NCBI RefSeq assembly: GCF_024195285.1
Contig: NZ_JALHBS010000001.1
Coordinates: 1 to 64,000, forward strand
Length of the DNA stretch: 64,000 nucleotides
Source: Aurantimonas marianensis
GTDB taxonomy: Bacteria; Pseudomonadota; Alphaproteobacteria; Rhizobiales; Rhizobiaceae
Direction: 5' to 3'
The notes under the pieces were generated by a model, which was not told the origin of the DNA, ran no database searches, and saw only the letters and a program-made list of their open reading frames with translations. The translations under genes were made by a program, and so were the position numbers. Positions 45,227-57,324 of the stretch are shown in pieces. Every line of letters starts with the position of its first letter. Position 1 is the first letter of the stretch.

Positions 45227-45907
45227 TCAGGCGGTTTCGGCGTAGTTCGACGGAAACAGCGCGCGCAGGGCCGCTTCGTCGCGCTCCGACTTGAAGGCGA
45301 CGTCCTTGGCGATCTGCCGCGCCTCGGCGACGGCCGGGCGTGCGTTGACGCCGTCGAACCAGCGCTTGAGATTCGGATACGCGTCGAGAGCGCCTTCGCC
45401 GAGCACGTTGGCCACCCGGTCGATCCAGCCCCAGGCCGCGATGTCGACGATGCTGTAGCTGTCGCCGACGAAAAACTCGCGGCCGGCGAGATGATCGTCG
45501 AGGACCTTGTAGTGGCGCTGCGCCTCGCGCAGATAGCGGTTCGCGGCGTAATCGGATTTGTCCTTGGCGACCGTGCGGAAATGCACGGACTGACCCGAAT
45601 ACGGACCAAGGCCGGTGGCGACGAACATCAGCCACGACAACAGCTCGCCCCGGTCCTCCGGCTTGCCGAGGAACTTGCCGTGTTTCTCGGCGAGGTAGAG
45701 CAGGATGGCGTTGGAATCGAACACCCGCTTGCCGTCGTCCTCGATCGCCGGCAGCTTGCCGTTCGGATTGATCGCGCGGAAGGCCGGCTGGTGCTGCTCG
45801 CCCTTCAGGGTGTCGACCGGCGCCAGCTCGTAATCGAGCCCGGACTCTTTGAGAAACAGCGCGACCTTCATGGAGTTCGGCGTCGGGTGGAAGTAGAATG
45901 TCAGCAT
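45227..45907 (-). CDS. Glutathione S-transferase family protein
   Basis: 226 residues. Thioredoxin-like N-terminal domain (TFYFHPTPNSMKVALFL, INPNGKLPAIEDDG, FDSNAILLYLAEKHG) and helical C-terminal domain. Resembles bacterial GSTs of the Nu/YfcG type. The substrate is unknown. AGGAGATTTC just before ATG 45907 is a good ribosome-binding site. Divergent from pncB. Confidence 0.9.
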   Translation of the reverse strand: MLTFYFHPTPNSMKVALFLKESGLDYELAPVDTLKGEQHQPAFRAINPNGKLPAIEDDGKRVFDSNAILLYLAEKHGKFLGKPEDRGELLSWLMFVATGLGPYSGQSVHFRTVAKDKSDYAANRYLREAQRHYKVLDDHLAGREFFVGDSYSIVDIAAWGWIDRVANVLGEGALDAYPNLKRWFDGVNARPAVAEARQIAKDVAFKSERDEAALRALFPSNYAETA

Positions 45908-46249
45908 GAAATCTCCTGTGGCGCGATCCGCACGAACGTCATTAGGTGAGGGCGTTTCGACACCATCCGGGGCGGTGAGGCAAGTGGATCGGTCAAGATC
46001 CCGGAGGCGGCTGGGCGGCTTGACGACGGCGTGGCGCCGTATTCAGCCTCTGCCAGTATGGGTTGGCGGAGCCACACGACAAGGACGACGATCCGTTCAC
46101 GATGATCGCACCGCTTCGGCAGAGGTCGCTTTATCCATGCCGCTTTCTCCTGTAACGGCTGGAGTTTGGACGTTCGCGACGGCAGACCTTCTTTGAGGGC
46201 GTAGCGCAGCCTATCCGCCTCGACGCGGCGCGAATGAGAGGAGCCGAAG
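45908..46249. other. Intergenic region between GST and pncB
   Basis: 342 bases. Apart from the divergent ribosome-binding sites for the GST (minus) and pncB (GAGAGGAGCC before 46250), I see no gene. Presumably carries the two promoters; no clear operator or hairpin stood out. Confidence 0.6.
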
Positions 46250-47554
46250 ATGATTGCGACCGACATCGCGACGCGCGTCTGGAACCATACCTTCAAGCTC
46301 GATCCGATCGTGCGCAGCCTGCTCGATACCGATTTCTACAAGCTCCTCATGCTGCAGATGATCCACGGCCTTCATCCGGACGTGGCGGCGAGTTTCGCGC
46401 TGAACAACCGCTCAAGGCATGTGCGCCTCGCCGAGGTGATCGACGAGGGGGAACTGCGCGAGCATCTCGATCACACCCGCTCGCTGGCGTTCACCAAACG
46501 CGAGATGATCTGGCTGGCCGGTAACACCTTTTATGGCACACGCCAGATCTTCCGCCCGAAATTCCTCGAATGGCTGGAGGATTTCCGGCTGCCGGAATAC
46601 GAACTGCGCCGGGTCGACGGCCAGTTCGAGCTCTATTTTCACGGCCCCTGGACCCACACGATGATGTGGGAGATTCCGGCGCTGGCGATCATCAACGAAC
46701 TGCGCTCGCGCGCCGCGATGAAGAATTTCAAGCGCTTCGAGCTAGACGTTCTCTACGCCCGCGCCAAAGCCAAGATGTGGCAGAAGGTCGAGCGACTGCA
46801 GGCGCTTCCTGATCTGCGTATCTCCGATTTCGGCACCCGCCGCCGGCATTCGTTCCTGTGGCAGCGCTGGTGCGTGGAAGCGCTGAAGGAAGGCCTCGGC
46901 GACCGGCTGATCGGCTCGTCCAACGTGCTTCTCGCCATGGAGACCGATCTGGAAGCGATCGGCACCAATGCCCACGAACTGCCGATGGTGCTCGCGGCCC
47001 TTGCGGACAGCGACGCGGAGCTGCGCCGGGCGCCGTATGACGTGCTCAAGCAATGGCAGAGCTATTACGGCGGCAACCTTCTGATCGTTCTGCCCGACAC
47101 CTACGGTACCTCGGCATTCCTGAAGAAAGCGCCGGCATGGCTCGCCGAATGGACCGGCTTCCGGCCCGACTCGGCTCCGCCGATCGAGGGCGGCGAGGAG
47201 ATCATCGCCTGGTGGAAGAAGATGGGCGAGGATCCGCGCGAGAAGCTGCTGGTGTTTTCCGACGGCATGGATTCCGACACCATCGAGCGGACCTACCGGC
47301 ATTTCGAGGGCAGGGTGCGCATGAGCTTCGGCTGGGGCACCAATCTGACCAACGACTTTCGCGGCACTGCGCCGGAGCCGATGAGCGGCCTCGACCCGAT
47401 CTCGCTGGTCTGCAAGGTCGCTTCGGCGAACGGCCGGCCAGCGGTGAAGCTTTCCGACAACCCCGCCAAGGCCAGTGGCGAGCCCGCCGCGATCGACCGT
47501 TATCGCCGGGTGTTCGGCGAGGCCGCCTATGCCGAGCGCGCATTGGCGGTCTGA
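46250..47554 (+). CDS. pncB: Nicotinate phosphoribosyltransferase
   Basis: 434 residues. Makes nicotinate mononucleotide from nicotinate and PRPP with ATP hydrolysis, in the NAD salvage pathway. Motifs: [34 protein letters not shown], and [21 protein letters not shown] lies upstream of ATG 46250. Converges with ggt. Confidence 0.96.
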   Translation: MIATDIATRVWNHTFKLDPIVRSLLDTDFYKLLMLQMIHGLHPDVAASFALNNRSRHVRLAEVIDEGELREHLDHTRSLAFTKREMIWLAGNTFYGTRQIFRPKFLEWLEDFRLPEYELRRVDGQFELYFHGPWTHTMMWEIPALAIINELRSRAAMKNFKRFELDVLYARAKAKMWQKVERLQALPDLRISDFGTRRRHSFLWQRWCVEALKEGLGDRLIGSSNVLLAMETDLEAIGTNAHELPMVLAALADSDAELRRAPYDVLKQWQSYYGGNLLIVLPDTYGTSAFLKKAPAWLAEWTGFRPDSAPPIEGGEEIIAWWKKMGEDPREKLLVFSDGMDSDTIERTYRHFEGRVRMSFGWGTNLTNDFRGTAPEPMSGLDPISLVCKVASANGRPAVKLSDNPAKASGEPAAIDRYRRVFGEAAYAERALAV

Positions 47555-47566
47555 GGGATTCACCCG

Positions 47567-49330
47567 TCAATCGCCGACGGCGACACCCTCACGGCGCGGG
47601 TCCGCGCCACCTTGAAGGCCGTCCGGCCCGATGACGATGCCGTGCAGGCCGGATGTCAGTTCCCGCGCCTCGACCTCAAAGCCGAGATCGCGCAGTGGCT
47701 GGGCGAGCGCCTCGGCCTCGGTTCCTTCCTCGACGTCGAAGGTGCCGAAGCGGTTGACCAGATGCGGCATCGCAATCGCTTCCTGAACATCCATCTTCCA
47801 GTCGATCAGGCCGATCAGCGCTTGCGCGACATAGCCGATGATGCGGCTGCCGCCGGGCGAGCCGATCGCGATGACCGGCTTGCCGTCCTTGAGGACGATG
47901 GTCGGCGCCATCGACGAGCGCGGCCGCTTGCCGGGCGCGACGACATTGGCGATCGGCCGGCCGTCGTCGTCATGAGTCTCGAAGGAGAAGTCGGTGAGCT
48001 CGTTGTTGAGCAGAAACCCGCCGCTCATCAGCCGCGAGCCGAAGCCGTTCTCGATCGTCGTTGTCATCGAGACGACGTTGCCGGCGGCATCGACGATGGA
48101 GAAGTGACTGGTCGAGGGCAGTTCGAGCGCCGCGTCGTCGCCCATCAGCATCGCGTGATCCCAGGGCGGCGAGCCCGGTTCCACGGCATCCTTCGTCAAC
48201 GCGCTTTCGCCCGCCAGCAAGTCGGATCGGCTCTTGAGATAGGCCGCGTCCAGAAGCCCCTCAAGCGGCATCGGCACATAGTCGATGTCGGCCATGTAAC
48301 GGCCACGGTCGGCGAAGGCGAGGCGCGAGGCGTCGCCGATGAGGCGCAAGGCCTCGGGGCTGTCGGGACCGAGCGCGGCGATGTCGAACGGTTCGATCAG
48401 GCCGAGAATCTGCCCGACAGTGAGTGCGCCGGAGGAGGGCGGCCCCATGCCGCAGACCGCCAACTGGCGATAGTCGACGCAGACCGGCGCGCGCTCGACC
48501 ACACGGTAGGCCGCCAGATCCGGCAGGGCGAGCCGGCCGGGGTTGTCCGTCGCGTTCTGCACGGTCTCGACGATGGCTTGCGCGACCGGACCGCCATAGA
48601 AGCCGTCCGCGCCCTTCTCGGCGATGGTCTCGAGCGTCTTGGCATAGGCCTCGTTCTTCAAAAGCGTGCCGACCGGCAGCGCCTCGCCGTCGGCGTCAAA
48701 AAAGTAGTCGCGCGTCGATGCATGGCGGCCGAGGCGCTCCTTGTCCTCGGCGACGAGTTCGTTGAGGCGTTGCGAGACCGCAAAGCCGTTGCGGGCGAGA
48801 TCGATTGCCGGCTGGACCACGTCCTTCCACGGCAGTTTTCCGTAGCGCTCATGGGTCTTGGCGATCAGCTTCACGGTTCCCGGTGTGCCGACCGAGCGAC
48901 CGCCGACGACGGCATCGTAAAATTTTAGCGGCTGTCCGTCGGCGTCGAGAAACAGCGTCGGTGTCGCGGCGGCGGGCGCGGTCTCGCGACCGTCGAACGT
49001 GGTGAGCCTGCTGGCCCCGGCGTCGAAATAGACGAGAAACGCGCCGCCGCCGAGGCCCGATGATTGCGGCTCGACCAGCCCGAGGACGAGCTGGACCGTC
49101 ACCATCGCGTCGATGGCGCTGCCGCCCTGGCGCAGGATGGCGAGGCCCGCCTCGGCGGCGAGCGGGTTGGCGGCCGCCACCATCTGCCGGTCGGCCTCGA
49201 CCAGTGTCCTTGCGCTCGCCTCGGACGCGATTTCCGGCTGGATCGCGTCGGTCGCCTGCTCCTGGGCAAGGGCGAACGGCGGGAAAAGCAGAGAAAACGC
49301 GAGAAGGGCGACAAGTTTCCTGGCGGACAT
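47567..49330 (-). CDS. ggt: Gamma-glutamyltransferase
   Basis: 587 residues. Signal peptide MSARKLVALLAFSLLFPPFALA, so periplasmic. N-terminal large-subunit region with MVAAANPLAAEAGLAILRQG and TFDGRETAPA; the autoprocessing/nucleophile Thr of STSHFSIVDAAGN (normally TTHFS) starts the small subunit; GSPGGSRIIGYV near the end. Transfers or hydrolyses the gamma-glutamyl group of glutathione. ATG 49330 after AGGAGAGG; the longer frame to 49498 is not supported. Confidence 0.94.
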   Translation of the reverse strand: MSARKLVALLAFSLLFPPFALAQEQATDAIQPEIASEASARTLVEADRQMVAAANPLAAEAGLAILRQGGSAIDAMVTVQLVLGLVEPQSSGLGGGAFLVYFDAGASRLTTFDGRETAPAAATPTLFLDADGQPLKFYDAVVGGRSVGTPGTVKLIAKTHERYGKLPWKDVVQPAIDLARNGFAVSQRLNELVAEDKERLGRHASTRDYFFDADGEALPVGTLLKNEAYAKTLETIAEKGADGFYGGPVAQAIVETVQNATDNPGRLALPDLAAYRVVERAPVCVDYRQLAVCGMGPPSSGALTVGQILGLIEPFDIAALGPDSPEALRLIGDASRLAFADRGRYMADIDYVPMPLEGLLDAAYLKSRSDLLAGESALTKDAVEPGSPPWDHAMLMGDDAALELPSTSHFSIVDAAGNVVSMTTTIENGFGSRLMSGGFLLNNELTDFSFETHDDDGRPIANVVAPGKRPRSSMAPTIVLKDGKPVIAIGSPGGSRIIGYVAQALIGLIDWKMDVQEAIAMPHLVNRFGTFDVEEGTEAEALAQPLRDLGFEVEARELTSGLHGIVIGPDGLQGGADPRREGVAVGD

Positions 49331-49487
49331 CGTGGCATCCTCTCCTGGCTGACCGGGGACGAGCCTAGGGCAGTCGGGCGCCGGCGGAAAGCCCGGCCAG
49401 GCGTTGGGTAGCGAGTGGCCCTTCACCGGGCGGAACCGATCCGCCCGCCAGCCGTCTTCATGGCAAAGCAAAGCCAAGGAGATTGTT

Positions 49488-49964
49488 ATGCCCGACAACG
49501 GTATCGATCATGTCTGGGATCTGATGGAGAAAATCGGGTTCTGCATGCTGGTCACGCAGGAGGGCGAGGATTTGCGCTCGCGCCCGATGGCCGCCTATCT
49601 CGATCGCGACGCGAACAGGGTGTTTTTCCTCACCGACGCGGCGAGCCACAAGGACCAGGAAATCGCCGCCAATCCGCGCGTGAACCTGGCGTTCGCCGAC
49701 AATAGCGGGATGGACTACGTGTCGCTCAGCGGCACCGCCACGATCAGCAACGACCGCCAGAAAATCAAGGAGTTGTGGGCGACGCCGGCGAAGGCCTGGT
49801 GGGACAGCCCCGACGATCCCTCGATCCGGGTTCTGACGATCACGCCGCAGGACGCCCATTACTGGGACAGCCCCGGCAAGGTCGTGGCCTATCTGAAGAT
49901 GGCCGCGGCAGCCGTCTCGGACGCGCGGCCCGACATGGGAGAGGACAAGACGGTTCGCCTGTAA
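49488..49964 (+). CDS. Pyridoxamine 5'-phosphate oxidase-fold (general stress) protein
   Basis: 158 residues. Split-barrel flavin-binding fold: HVWDLMEKIGFCMLVTQEG, RPMAAYLDRDANRVFFLTDAASHK, NPRVNLAFADN, and W-rich region WWDSPDDP. This is the general stress protein 26 branch, thought to bind FMN or FAD; not PdxH itself. AAGGAGATTGTT before ATG 49488. The enzymatic role is unknown. Confidence 0.87.
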   Translation: MPDNGIDHVWDLMEKIGFCMLVTQEGEDLRSRPMAAYLDRDANRVFFLTDAASHKDQEIAANPRVNLAFADNSGMDYVSLSGTATISNDRQKIKELWATPAKAWWDSPDDPSIRVLTITPQDAHYWDSPGKVVAYLKMAAAAVSDARPDMGEDKTVRL

Positions 49965-49990
49965 AAGGGGCGGGGCGGGGCGGCGGCGCC

Positions 49991-51140
49991 CTACGAGCCG
50001 CTTAACCCGCCCTTTTCCGCCAGCATCTCCAAGTAATGATCCGCGTCTCCAAACGCCAAATCGATCATCGCGGTGCGCTTGAAGTGGTGGGCGACCTCGT
50101 AGTCCATCGTCACGCCGACGCCGCCGTGGAGCTGCACCGCGCTTTGGCCGATGAATGTCGCTGAGCGGCCGATCTGTACCTTGGCCGCGGACATGGCCTC
50201 GCGTCGTGTCGCCGCGTCCGGTTCGGCGGCGTTCATGGTGGCGTAGAGCATCATCGAACGGGCCTGTTCGAGCGCCATATACATCTCGGCGCCGCGATGC
50301 TGGAGCACCTGGAAATCGCCGATCGGCACGCCGAATTGCTTGCGTTCCTTGAGATAGGCGATGGTCAGTTCGTGCATGCGCGCCATCGAGCCGACCGCTT
50401 CGGCTGAGAGCGCGGCGATGGCCTCGTCGACGACCCGCGCGATCGCCGGAAAGGCGCCCGCCGGATCGCCAAGGACATGAGAGGCCGGGACCGACACGGC
50501 CTCGAAGGTCAGCTCCGCCGCGCGCATGCCGTCCTGGGTCGGATAGCCTCGGCGCGACAGGCCGCTCGCCCCGGCCGGAACGTAAAAGAGGCCGATGCCG
50601 GCCTCATCGCCCGGCGCGCCGCTGGTGCGGGCGGTGACGATGAAGCCGTCGGCGCTGTCGCCGGAGAGCACCAGCGTCTTTTCGCCGGTGAGCCTGAGGC
50701 CGTCGCCGTCCGGCTCGGCCTTCAGCGCGACGAAGGCGGGATCGTAGCGCGAATTCCGCTCGGCGAAGGCGAAGGCCAGGCGCATCGAGCCGTCGGCAAG
50801 GCCCGGCACCCATTCGGCGCGCTGTTCGGCGCTGGCGGCATGGCGGATGGCGCCGCCGGCCATGACGATCGAGGCCAGATAGGGCTCGACGACGAGGCCG
50901 CGCCCGAAGGCCTCCATGACGATCATCGTCTCGACCGGCCCGCCCACCGAGGCCGCCGTCGTCTTCCGCGAAGGGCACCGCCGTTAGGCCAAGTTCGGCG
51001 AAGGCCGCCCACATGTCCCGGCTGAAACCGGGCTCCTCGGCGCGGTATTTGTTGCGCTGATCGAAGCCGTAGCGATCCAGGATCAGCCGCTCGACCGAGT
51101 CCTTGATCATGGCCTGTTCGTCGGAGAGGTCGAAATCCAT
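49991..51140 (-). pseudogene. Acyl-CoA dehydrogenase, small-subunit (PimD-like), broken by a frameshift
   Basis: The N-terminal part (MDFDLSDEQAMIKDSVERL through FAEDDGGLGG) is in one frame from ATG 51140; the rest (GPVETMIVMEAFGRGLVVE on to DHYLEMLAEKGGL) is in another frame. The two halves join exactly at the LGG/GPVET point. The region is 1150 bases, three times 383 plus one. An extra C (plus strand) in the run at 50942-50945 explains it: removing one base restores a full-length acyl-CoA dehydrogenase of about 382 residues. Either a recent inactivation or a sequencing error. Family: PimD-like small subunits paired with the gene upstream. Confidence 0.9.
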
Positions 51141-51195
51141 GCGTGTGTGTCCTGCGTGAAAGGCTGGGGCGCGGCCGGTCGTGCCGGGGGCGAGT

Positions 51196-52398
51196 TCAGA
51201 GGCCTAGGATCGCCTTGGCGATGATGTTCTTCTGGATCTCGTTGGAGCCGCCGTAGATCGACACCTTGCGGAAGTTGAAATAGCCGGGCGCCAGCGGCGC
51301 GGCGTAGTCCGGCCCGACCGGCGGCTCGTTTCGCCCCTCTTCGCGCGATGGCTCATAGGGCAGGGCGTAGGGGCCGATCGCCTCCATCAGCAACTCGGTG
51401 GTCGCCTGTTGCAGCTCCGATCCCTTGATCTTGAGGATCGAGGAGGCCGGATCGGGCTTGCCATGGGCGCGTTTCGCCTCGGCCGAAAGCACCCGCAGCT
51501 GGGTCATCTCCAGCGCCTTCAACTCGACCTCCACGGCCGCGACCTTCTCGCGGAAGCGGCGGTTCTCCCAGACCGGCACGGAGCCGGCGAACTCCATCCT
51601 GGCGATCTCCTTGAGGCGGCGGATGCGCTCTTTGGATGCGCCGACCCGGGCGATCCCGACCCGCTCGTGGCCGAGCAGGAATTTCGCGTAGTCCCAGCCC
51701 CTGTTTTCCTCGCCGACCAGATTTTCGACCGGCACGCGCACGTCGTCGAAGAATACCTCGTTGACCTCGCGGCCGCCGTCGATGGTCTGGATCGGGCGGA
51801 CGGTGACGCCCGGCGTCGTCATGTCGATCAACAGGAAGGAGATGCCCATCTGCTTCTTCGGCGCGGCCGGGTCGGTGCGCACCAGGCAGAAGATCCAGTC
51901 GGCATATTGGCCGAGCGTCGTCCAGGTTTTCTGGCCGTTGACCACATAGTGGTCGCCGTTCTTCTCCGCCTTCGTGGTCAGGCCGGCGAGATCGGAGCCG
52001 GCGCCGGGCTCGGAAAAGCCTTGGCACCACCAGTCGTCGAGATTGGCGATGCGCGGCAGGAATTTCGCCTTCTGCGCGTCGTTGCCGAAGGTGTAGATGA
52101 CCGGTCCGACCATGTTGTGGCCGAAGGGCAGCATCTGCGGCGCCGGTGCCTGCTGAAGCTCGTCCTGGAAGATGTACTGCTGGACCGGTGACCAGCCTGT
52201 GCCGCCGAATTCGACGGGCCAGTGCGGCACCGACCAGCCCTTGGCGTTGAGGATGCGGGTCCAGCGCACCATGGCGTCCTTGCCGACGGAGCGGCCGTCG
52301 CGCAGGGCGGCGGTGACGTCTTCGGGCGCGTGATCGCGGATGAAGGCGCGGACCTCGTCGCGGAACGCCGTCTCTTCCTCGGTGAAGCGCAGATCCAT
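51196..52398 (-). CDS. Acyl-CoA dehydrogenase, large-subunit type (PimC-like)
   Basis: 400 residues. MDLRFTEEETAFRDEVRAFI, GFSEPGAGSDLAGL, FAD site and C-terminal YGGSNEIQKNIIAKAILGL. Such pairs of unequal acyl-CoA dehydrogenases (pimeloyl-CoA dehydrogenase large and small subunits in Rhodopseudomonas palustris) act together. The partner gene immediately downstream is frameshifted. FAD-dependent alpha,beta-dehydrogenation of a dicarboxyl- or other acyl-CoA; substrate unknown. Confidence 0.9.
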   Translation of the reverse strand: MDLRFTEEETAFRDEVRAFIRDHAPEDVTAALRDGRSVGKDAMVRWTRILNAKGWSVPHWPVEFGGTGWSPVQQYIFQDELQQAPAPQMLPFGHNMVGPVIYTFGNDAQKAKFLPRIANLDDWWCQGFSEPGAGSDLAGLTTKAEKNGDHYVVNGQKTWTTLGQYADWIFCLVRTDPAAPKKQMGISFLLIDMTTPGVTVRPIQTIDGGREVNEVFFDDVRVPVENLVGEENRGWDYAKFLLGHERVGIARVGASKERIRRLKEIARMEFAGSVPVWENRRFREKVAAVEVELKALEMTQLRVLSAEAKRAHGKPDPASSILKIKGSELQQATTELLMEAIGPYALPYEPSREEGRNEPPVGPDYAAPLAPGYFNFRKVSIYGGSNEIQKNIIAKAILGL

Positions 52399-52576
52399 GG
52401 CTCGATCCTTCGTTCCGGCCTCTACGGCGCGTGGACGATGCGCGGAGCGCGAAAAAGCCGGTCCGCCATTTGCCTCAGATGTGACGCCGCCCTAGCGTGG
52501 TGTCAACGCGATCGGGCGTCCCTTGCCGACCGAATCCGCGCCGGCCTTTTCTGCGCCGAGATAGCTTCAATCGCGG

Positions 52577-54667
<2,091 letters not shown>

Positions 54668-54684
54668 CCATCGGCGGACGATCG

Positions 54685-54699
54685 CGGGATTTTTTCCCG
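54685..54699 (+). terminator. Hairpin after the FadJ-like gene
   Basis: CGGGA-TTTTT-TCCCG, 17 bases after the stop at 54667. The loop is T-rich and no T tail follows, so termination strength is doubtful. Confidence 0.35.
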
Positions 54700-54815
54700 T
54701 ATCCGCCCGGCGCGGCGCCCGATGTCCATCGGCCGCTTCCCTCCATTCCGGATGCCGTCATACTCATTGAGGAAGGCAAGGAGGGGGAAATGAAGGGGGC
54801 GGCCGGAGGAAGGAC

Positions 54816-55265
54816 ATGATGACCAACAGCTGCTCAGGCACAAGGCGGATCGCCGCGATCGTCGCGTCCGCGCTGCTTCTGGCCGGCGGAAACGCAGGCG
54901 CTCAGGCGCCCTTGCCGCTCGAACGCACGACCGGTGCCGCTGGCGCCATCAAGATGCCGACCACCGGCAGCGTGACGAACGCGGCCACCGCCGACTATCC
55001 GACCGTCGTGACGGCCGACTACGTCTTCGGCTGCATGGCCGGCAACGGCAACACCCGCACCGCGCTGGAGCAATGCGCCTGCTCCTTCGACGTCGTCGCC
55101 TCGCTGCTTCCCTACGAGCGCTACATCGAAGCCTCGACCTTCCTGTCGATGGGGCAGGTGACGGGGGAGAAGGGCGTGCTGTTCCGCACCAGCGCCGAGG
55201 CCAAGGCGGCGATCGGCGACCTCAGGCGGGCCCAGGCCGAAGCGGAGATTCGCTGCTTCGATTGA
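54816..55265 (+). CDS. Periplasmic hypothetical protein with four cysteines
   Basis: 149 residues. Signal peptide RRIAAIVASALLLAGGNAGAQA. The mature part contains DYVFGCMAGNGNTRTALEQC with ACSFDVVASLLPYERY and ends EAEIRCFD, so four cysteines with a CAC core, likely disulfides. Good ribosome-binding site GGAGGAAGGAC. Family not recognised. It sits between the FadJ-like gene and the quinoprotein-associated genes; a role in the alcohol-oxidation system is inferred from location only. Confidence 0.75.
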   Translation: MMTNSCSGTRRIAAIVASALLLAGGNAGAQAPLPLERTTGAAGAIKMPTTGSVTNAATADYPTVVTADYVFGCMAGNGNTRTALEQCACSFDVVASLLPYERYIEASTFLSMGQVTGEKGVLFRTSAEAKAAIGDLRRAQAEAEIRCFD

Positions 55266-55333
55266 GGCAGCAGCCGCCCTGACCCGCAGTCACCATTGCG
55301 CCGCCCCGGCTTTCGCCTCCGCCCCGGAGTGCC

Positions 55334-56218
55334 TCAGGATTGCTCAGGGGCAAAGGTCTTTTCGAAGACGTTGCCCTCGGTGTCGGTCGCCTTGGCGTGG
55401 AAGGGCACCGACGAGTCGCCGCGATAGTTGAAGCGGAAGCTCGGATCCTCGGAAATCGAAATTCCGCCGGTCATCGAGAACAGCCGCTCGCCGCCGCGCT
55501 CGACTGTCAGATCGGTGATGAAATGCGCCGGGATATAGAGCAGCGTCACCTGATCCTTCTGCAGTCCGGAATTGTTCGGATGCCGGATCATCAACTGCGC
55601 CTCATGCGTCGCCGTGCCGCCGATATCCGTCGCGGCGAAGGCGCGCAGCTTCATCTGGCCCATCTGCCTGGCCGCGACCTCCGCGTCCTTAGCCGCCGGG
55701 GCGGCGCAGCCGCCGGCCGCCTTGACGTATTGCCTGGTGACATAGAGCGTGCCGTCGCCGGCTTCGGCGACCGCGTGGATGTCGGTATAGGCGTTGACCC
55801 TGACGCGCGTCGACAATTCGGTGAGGCCGGAGCCTTCGGCGATGTCGAAGGTCGCGGCCACCGGCGCCGGATTCTCGTCGATGACCAGCGTCACCTTGCG
55901 GATGTCCTTGGCGGGGTCGAGGGTCAGCTTGACCGGGACGATCGCCGGGTCGGTGGCGCGGCTTGGTGCCTCCAGGGTGATCGCGTCGGTGCCCTCGACC
56001 AGCTGCCGATCGCCGAACAGGTCGCCCTTCAGGCCCGGCCAGGCGGAGTCCGCGAAAGCGGCGGCCGGGGTCGTCGCCGTCTGGGCGAACGCGGCCGGCG
56101 GCGCGAACGTCAAAGCGGCGGCGGCGAGAACGGCTGACGAAAGGAGCCGAGGCAGCCGGTGCCGCCGATCGAATCTGTGTTCCGCCTCACGGTGCGGCCC
56201 GGCATGAGCGTGCAGCAT
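55334..56218 (-). CDS. Quinoprotein dehydrogenase-associated SoxYZ-like carrier
   Basis: 294 residues with signal peptide (LPRLLSSAVLAAAALTFAPPAAFAQ). SoxY-like first half (VPVKLTLDPAKDIRKVTLVIDENPAPVAATF) with carrier cysteine in KAAGGCAAPA, the swinging-arm analogue of SoxY GGCGG; SoxZ-like second half (ATHEAQLMIRHPNNSGLQK, FNYRGDSSVPFHAKATDTEG). The fused family occurs next to PQQ alcohol dehydrogenases; exact role is unknown. GGGAGATTTTC before ATG 56218. Confidence 0.9.
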   Translation of the reverse strand: MLHAHAGPHREAEHRFDRRHRLPRLLSSAVLAAAALTFAPPAAFAQTATTPAAAFADSAWPGLKGDLFGDRQLVEGTDAITLEAPSRATDPAIVPVKLTLDPAKDIRKVTLVIDENPAPVAATFDIAEGSGLTELSTRVRVNAYTDIHAVAEAGDGTLYVTRQYVKAAGGCAAPAAKDAEVAARQMGQMKLRAFAATDIGGTATHEAQLMIRHPNNSGLQKDQVTLLYIPAHFITDLTVERGGERLFSMTGGISISEDPSFRFNYRGDSSVPFHAKATDTEGNVFEKTFAPEQS

Positions 56219-56361
56219 GAAAATCTCCCAATTTTCGTCGCGAGTGCCCGTTCGCTCATCGGCTAATGTGACGGCATTGCCCCACGAGGACAAGGGAAAG
56301 CCGTCTCAACTCGTCTTGATCGTTTCGGGCGGATCGGACCGGAGCCTCGCCTTGCACCCGG

Positions 56362-57324
56362 TCATTCCCATTCCAGTTCGGCGAAGGCGGCCGTCGCGTT
56401 GCGGGCGTTGAAGGCGTCGAACAGCCGCCATTCGGGTCCTTCGCCTTGGCCGGCGGTCTCGACCGCGTCCGCCAGCGGCACACCGTCGGCGATCGCCTGG
56501 CGCAGATCGGCGGCGAGCCGTTCCAGATAGGCGGTCTGCGCCGCGATCGCCTGCGGCCAGGGCGCGCTCGCCGGACCATGGCCCGGCACGACGCGGCTTG
56601 CCGGAAGCGCCTCGAGCTCCGGCGTCTGAGCGAGCCAGCCTTTGATGCTGCCGTCAATCACCGGGACATGTTCCATGAAGACCAGATCGCCGGCGAACAA
56701 CGTTCCGGTCGCCGCGTCGAGGACGGTCAGATCGTTGTCCGTATGGGCGGTGCCCCAGGCCTTCAGCGTCAGCTTGCGGTTGCCGAGATCGACGATACGC
56801 TCGCCCTCGACGGTTTCGTCCGGAAGGGTGACGGTCACCGCGTCGGCCAACGCCGGGCCGAGCTGTTCGCGCATCGACTCCTTGTAGAACGCGGCCCGTG
56901 CGGCGAGCGCGGCGGGAAGCTTGTGATGGCCGATCAGCGTCGCACCGGCCGCCTTGAACACCTGGTTCCCGAACATGTGATCGGGATGCATATGCGTGTT
57001 GACGAGGTAGCGGACCGGCTTGTCCGTGATCGCCCGAATTGCTGCCAGCGCCGAGCGGGCAACCGCGACGCTGCCGCCGCTGTCGATCATCGCCACCGCC
57101 TCGGCGCCGATCACGAAGCCGATATTGGCGATGTCGCCCCGGTTGTCGGGCGTGGTTTCCTCGATCCGGCCGGCGTGGACAAACACGCCGGGGGCGATCT
57201 CTTCGAAAGTCAGCGGCGCGGCGGATGCGATGGTGCGGCCGACGAAGGCGGCGATCGCGACCAGCGTTGCCGCCGCACAGCATCGGAGGAATTTGGAGCG
57301 GATCGACATGGCTCCATCAGACAT
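56362..57324 (-). CDS. Quinoprotein relay system zinc metallohydrolase
   Basis: About 320 residues, metallo-beta-lactamase fold with a signal peptide (LRCCAAATLVAIAAFVGRTIASA). Zinc motif NTHMHPDHMFGN, later GTAHTDNDLTV, LFAGDLVFMEHVPV and VVPGHGP. Resembles SoxH-like hydrolases that accompany quinoprotein dehydrogenases and the SoxYZ-like carrier. Physiological substrate is unknown. ATG 57324 has GGAG 9 bases upstream; ATG 57309 is possible. Transcribed as a pair with the SoxYZ-like gene, divergent from xoxF. Confidence 0.9.
   Translation of the reverse strand: MSDGAMSIRSKFLRCCAAATLVAIAAFVGRTIASAAPLTFEEIAPGVFVHAGRIEETTPDNRGDIANIGFVIGAEAVAMIDSGGSVAVARSALAAIRAITDKPVRYLVNTHMHPDHMFGNQVFKAAGATLIGHHKLPAALAARAAFYKESMREQLGPALADAVTVTLPDETVEGERIVDLGNRKLTLKAWGTAHTDNDLTVLDAATGTLFAGDLVFMEHVPVIDGSIKGWLAQTPELEALPASRVVPGHGPASAPWPQAIAAQTAYLERLAADLRQAIADGVPLADAVETAGQGEGPEWRLFDAFNARNATAAFAELEWE

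Noticed and set aside
46234-46524. Overlapping plus-strand frame at the pncB start
   Set aside because: Out-of-frame with pncB, which has the conserved N-terminus and its own ribosome-binding site.
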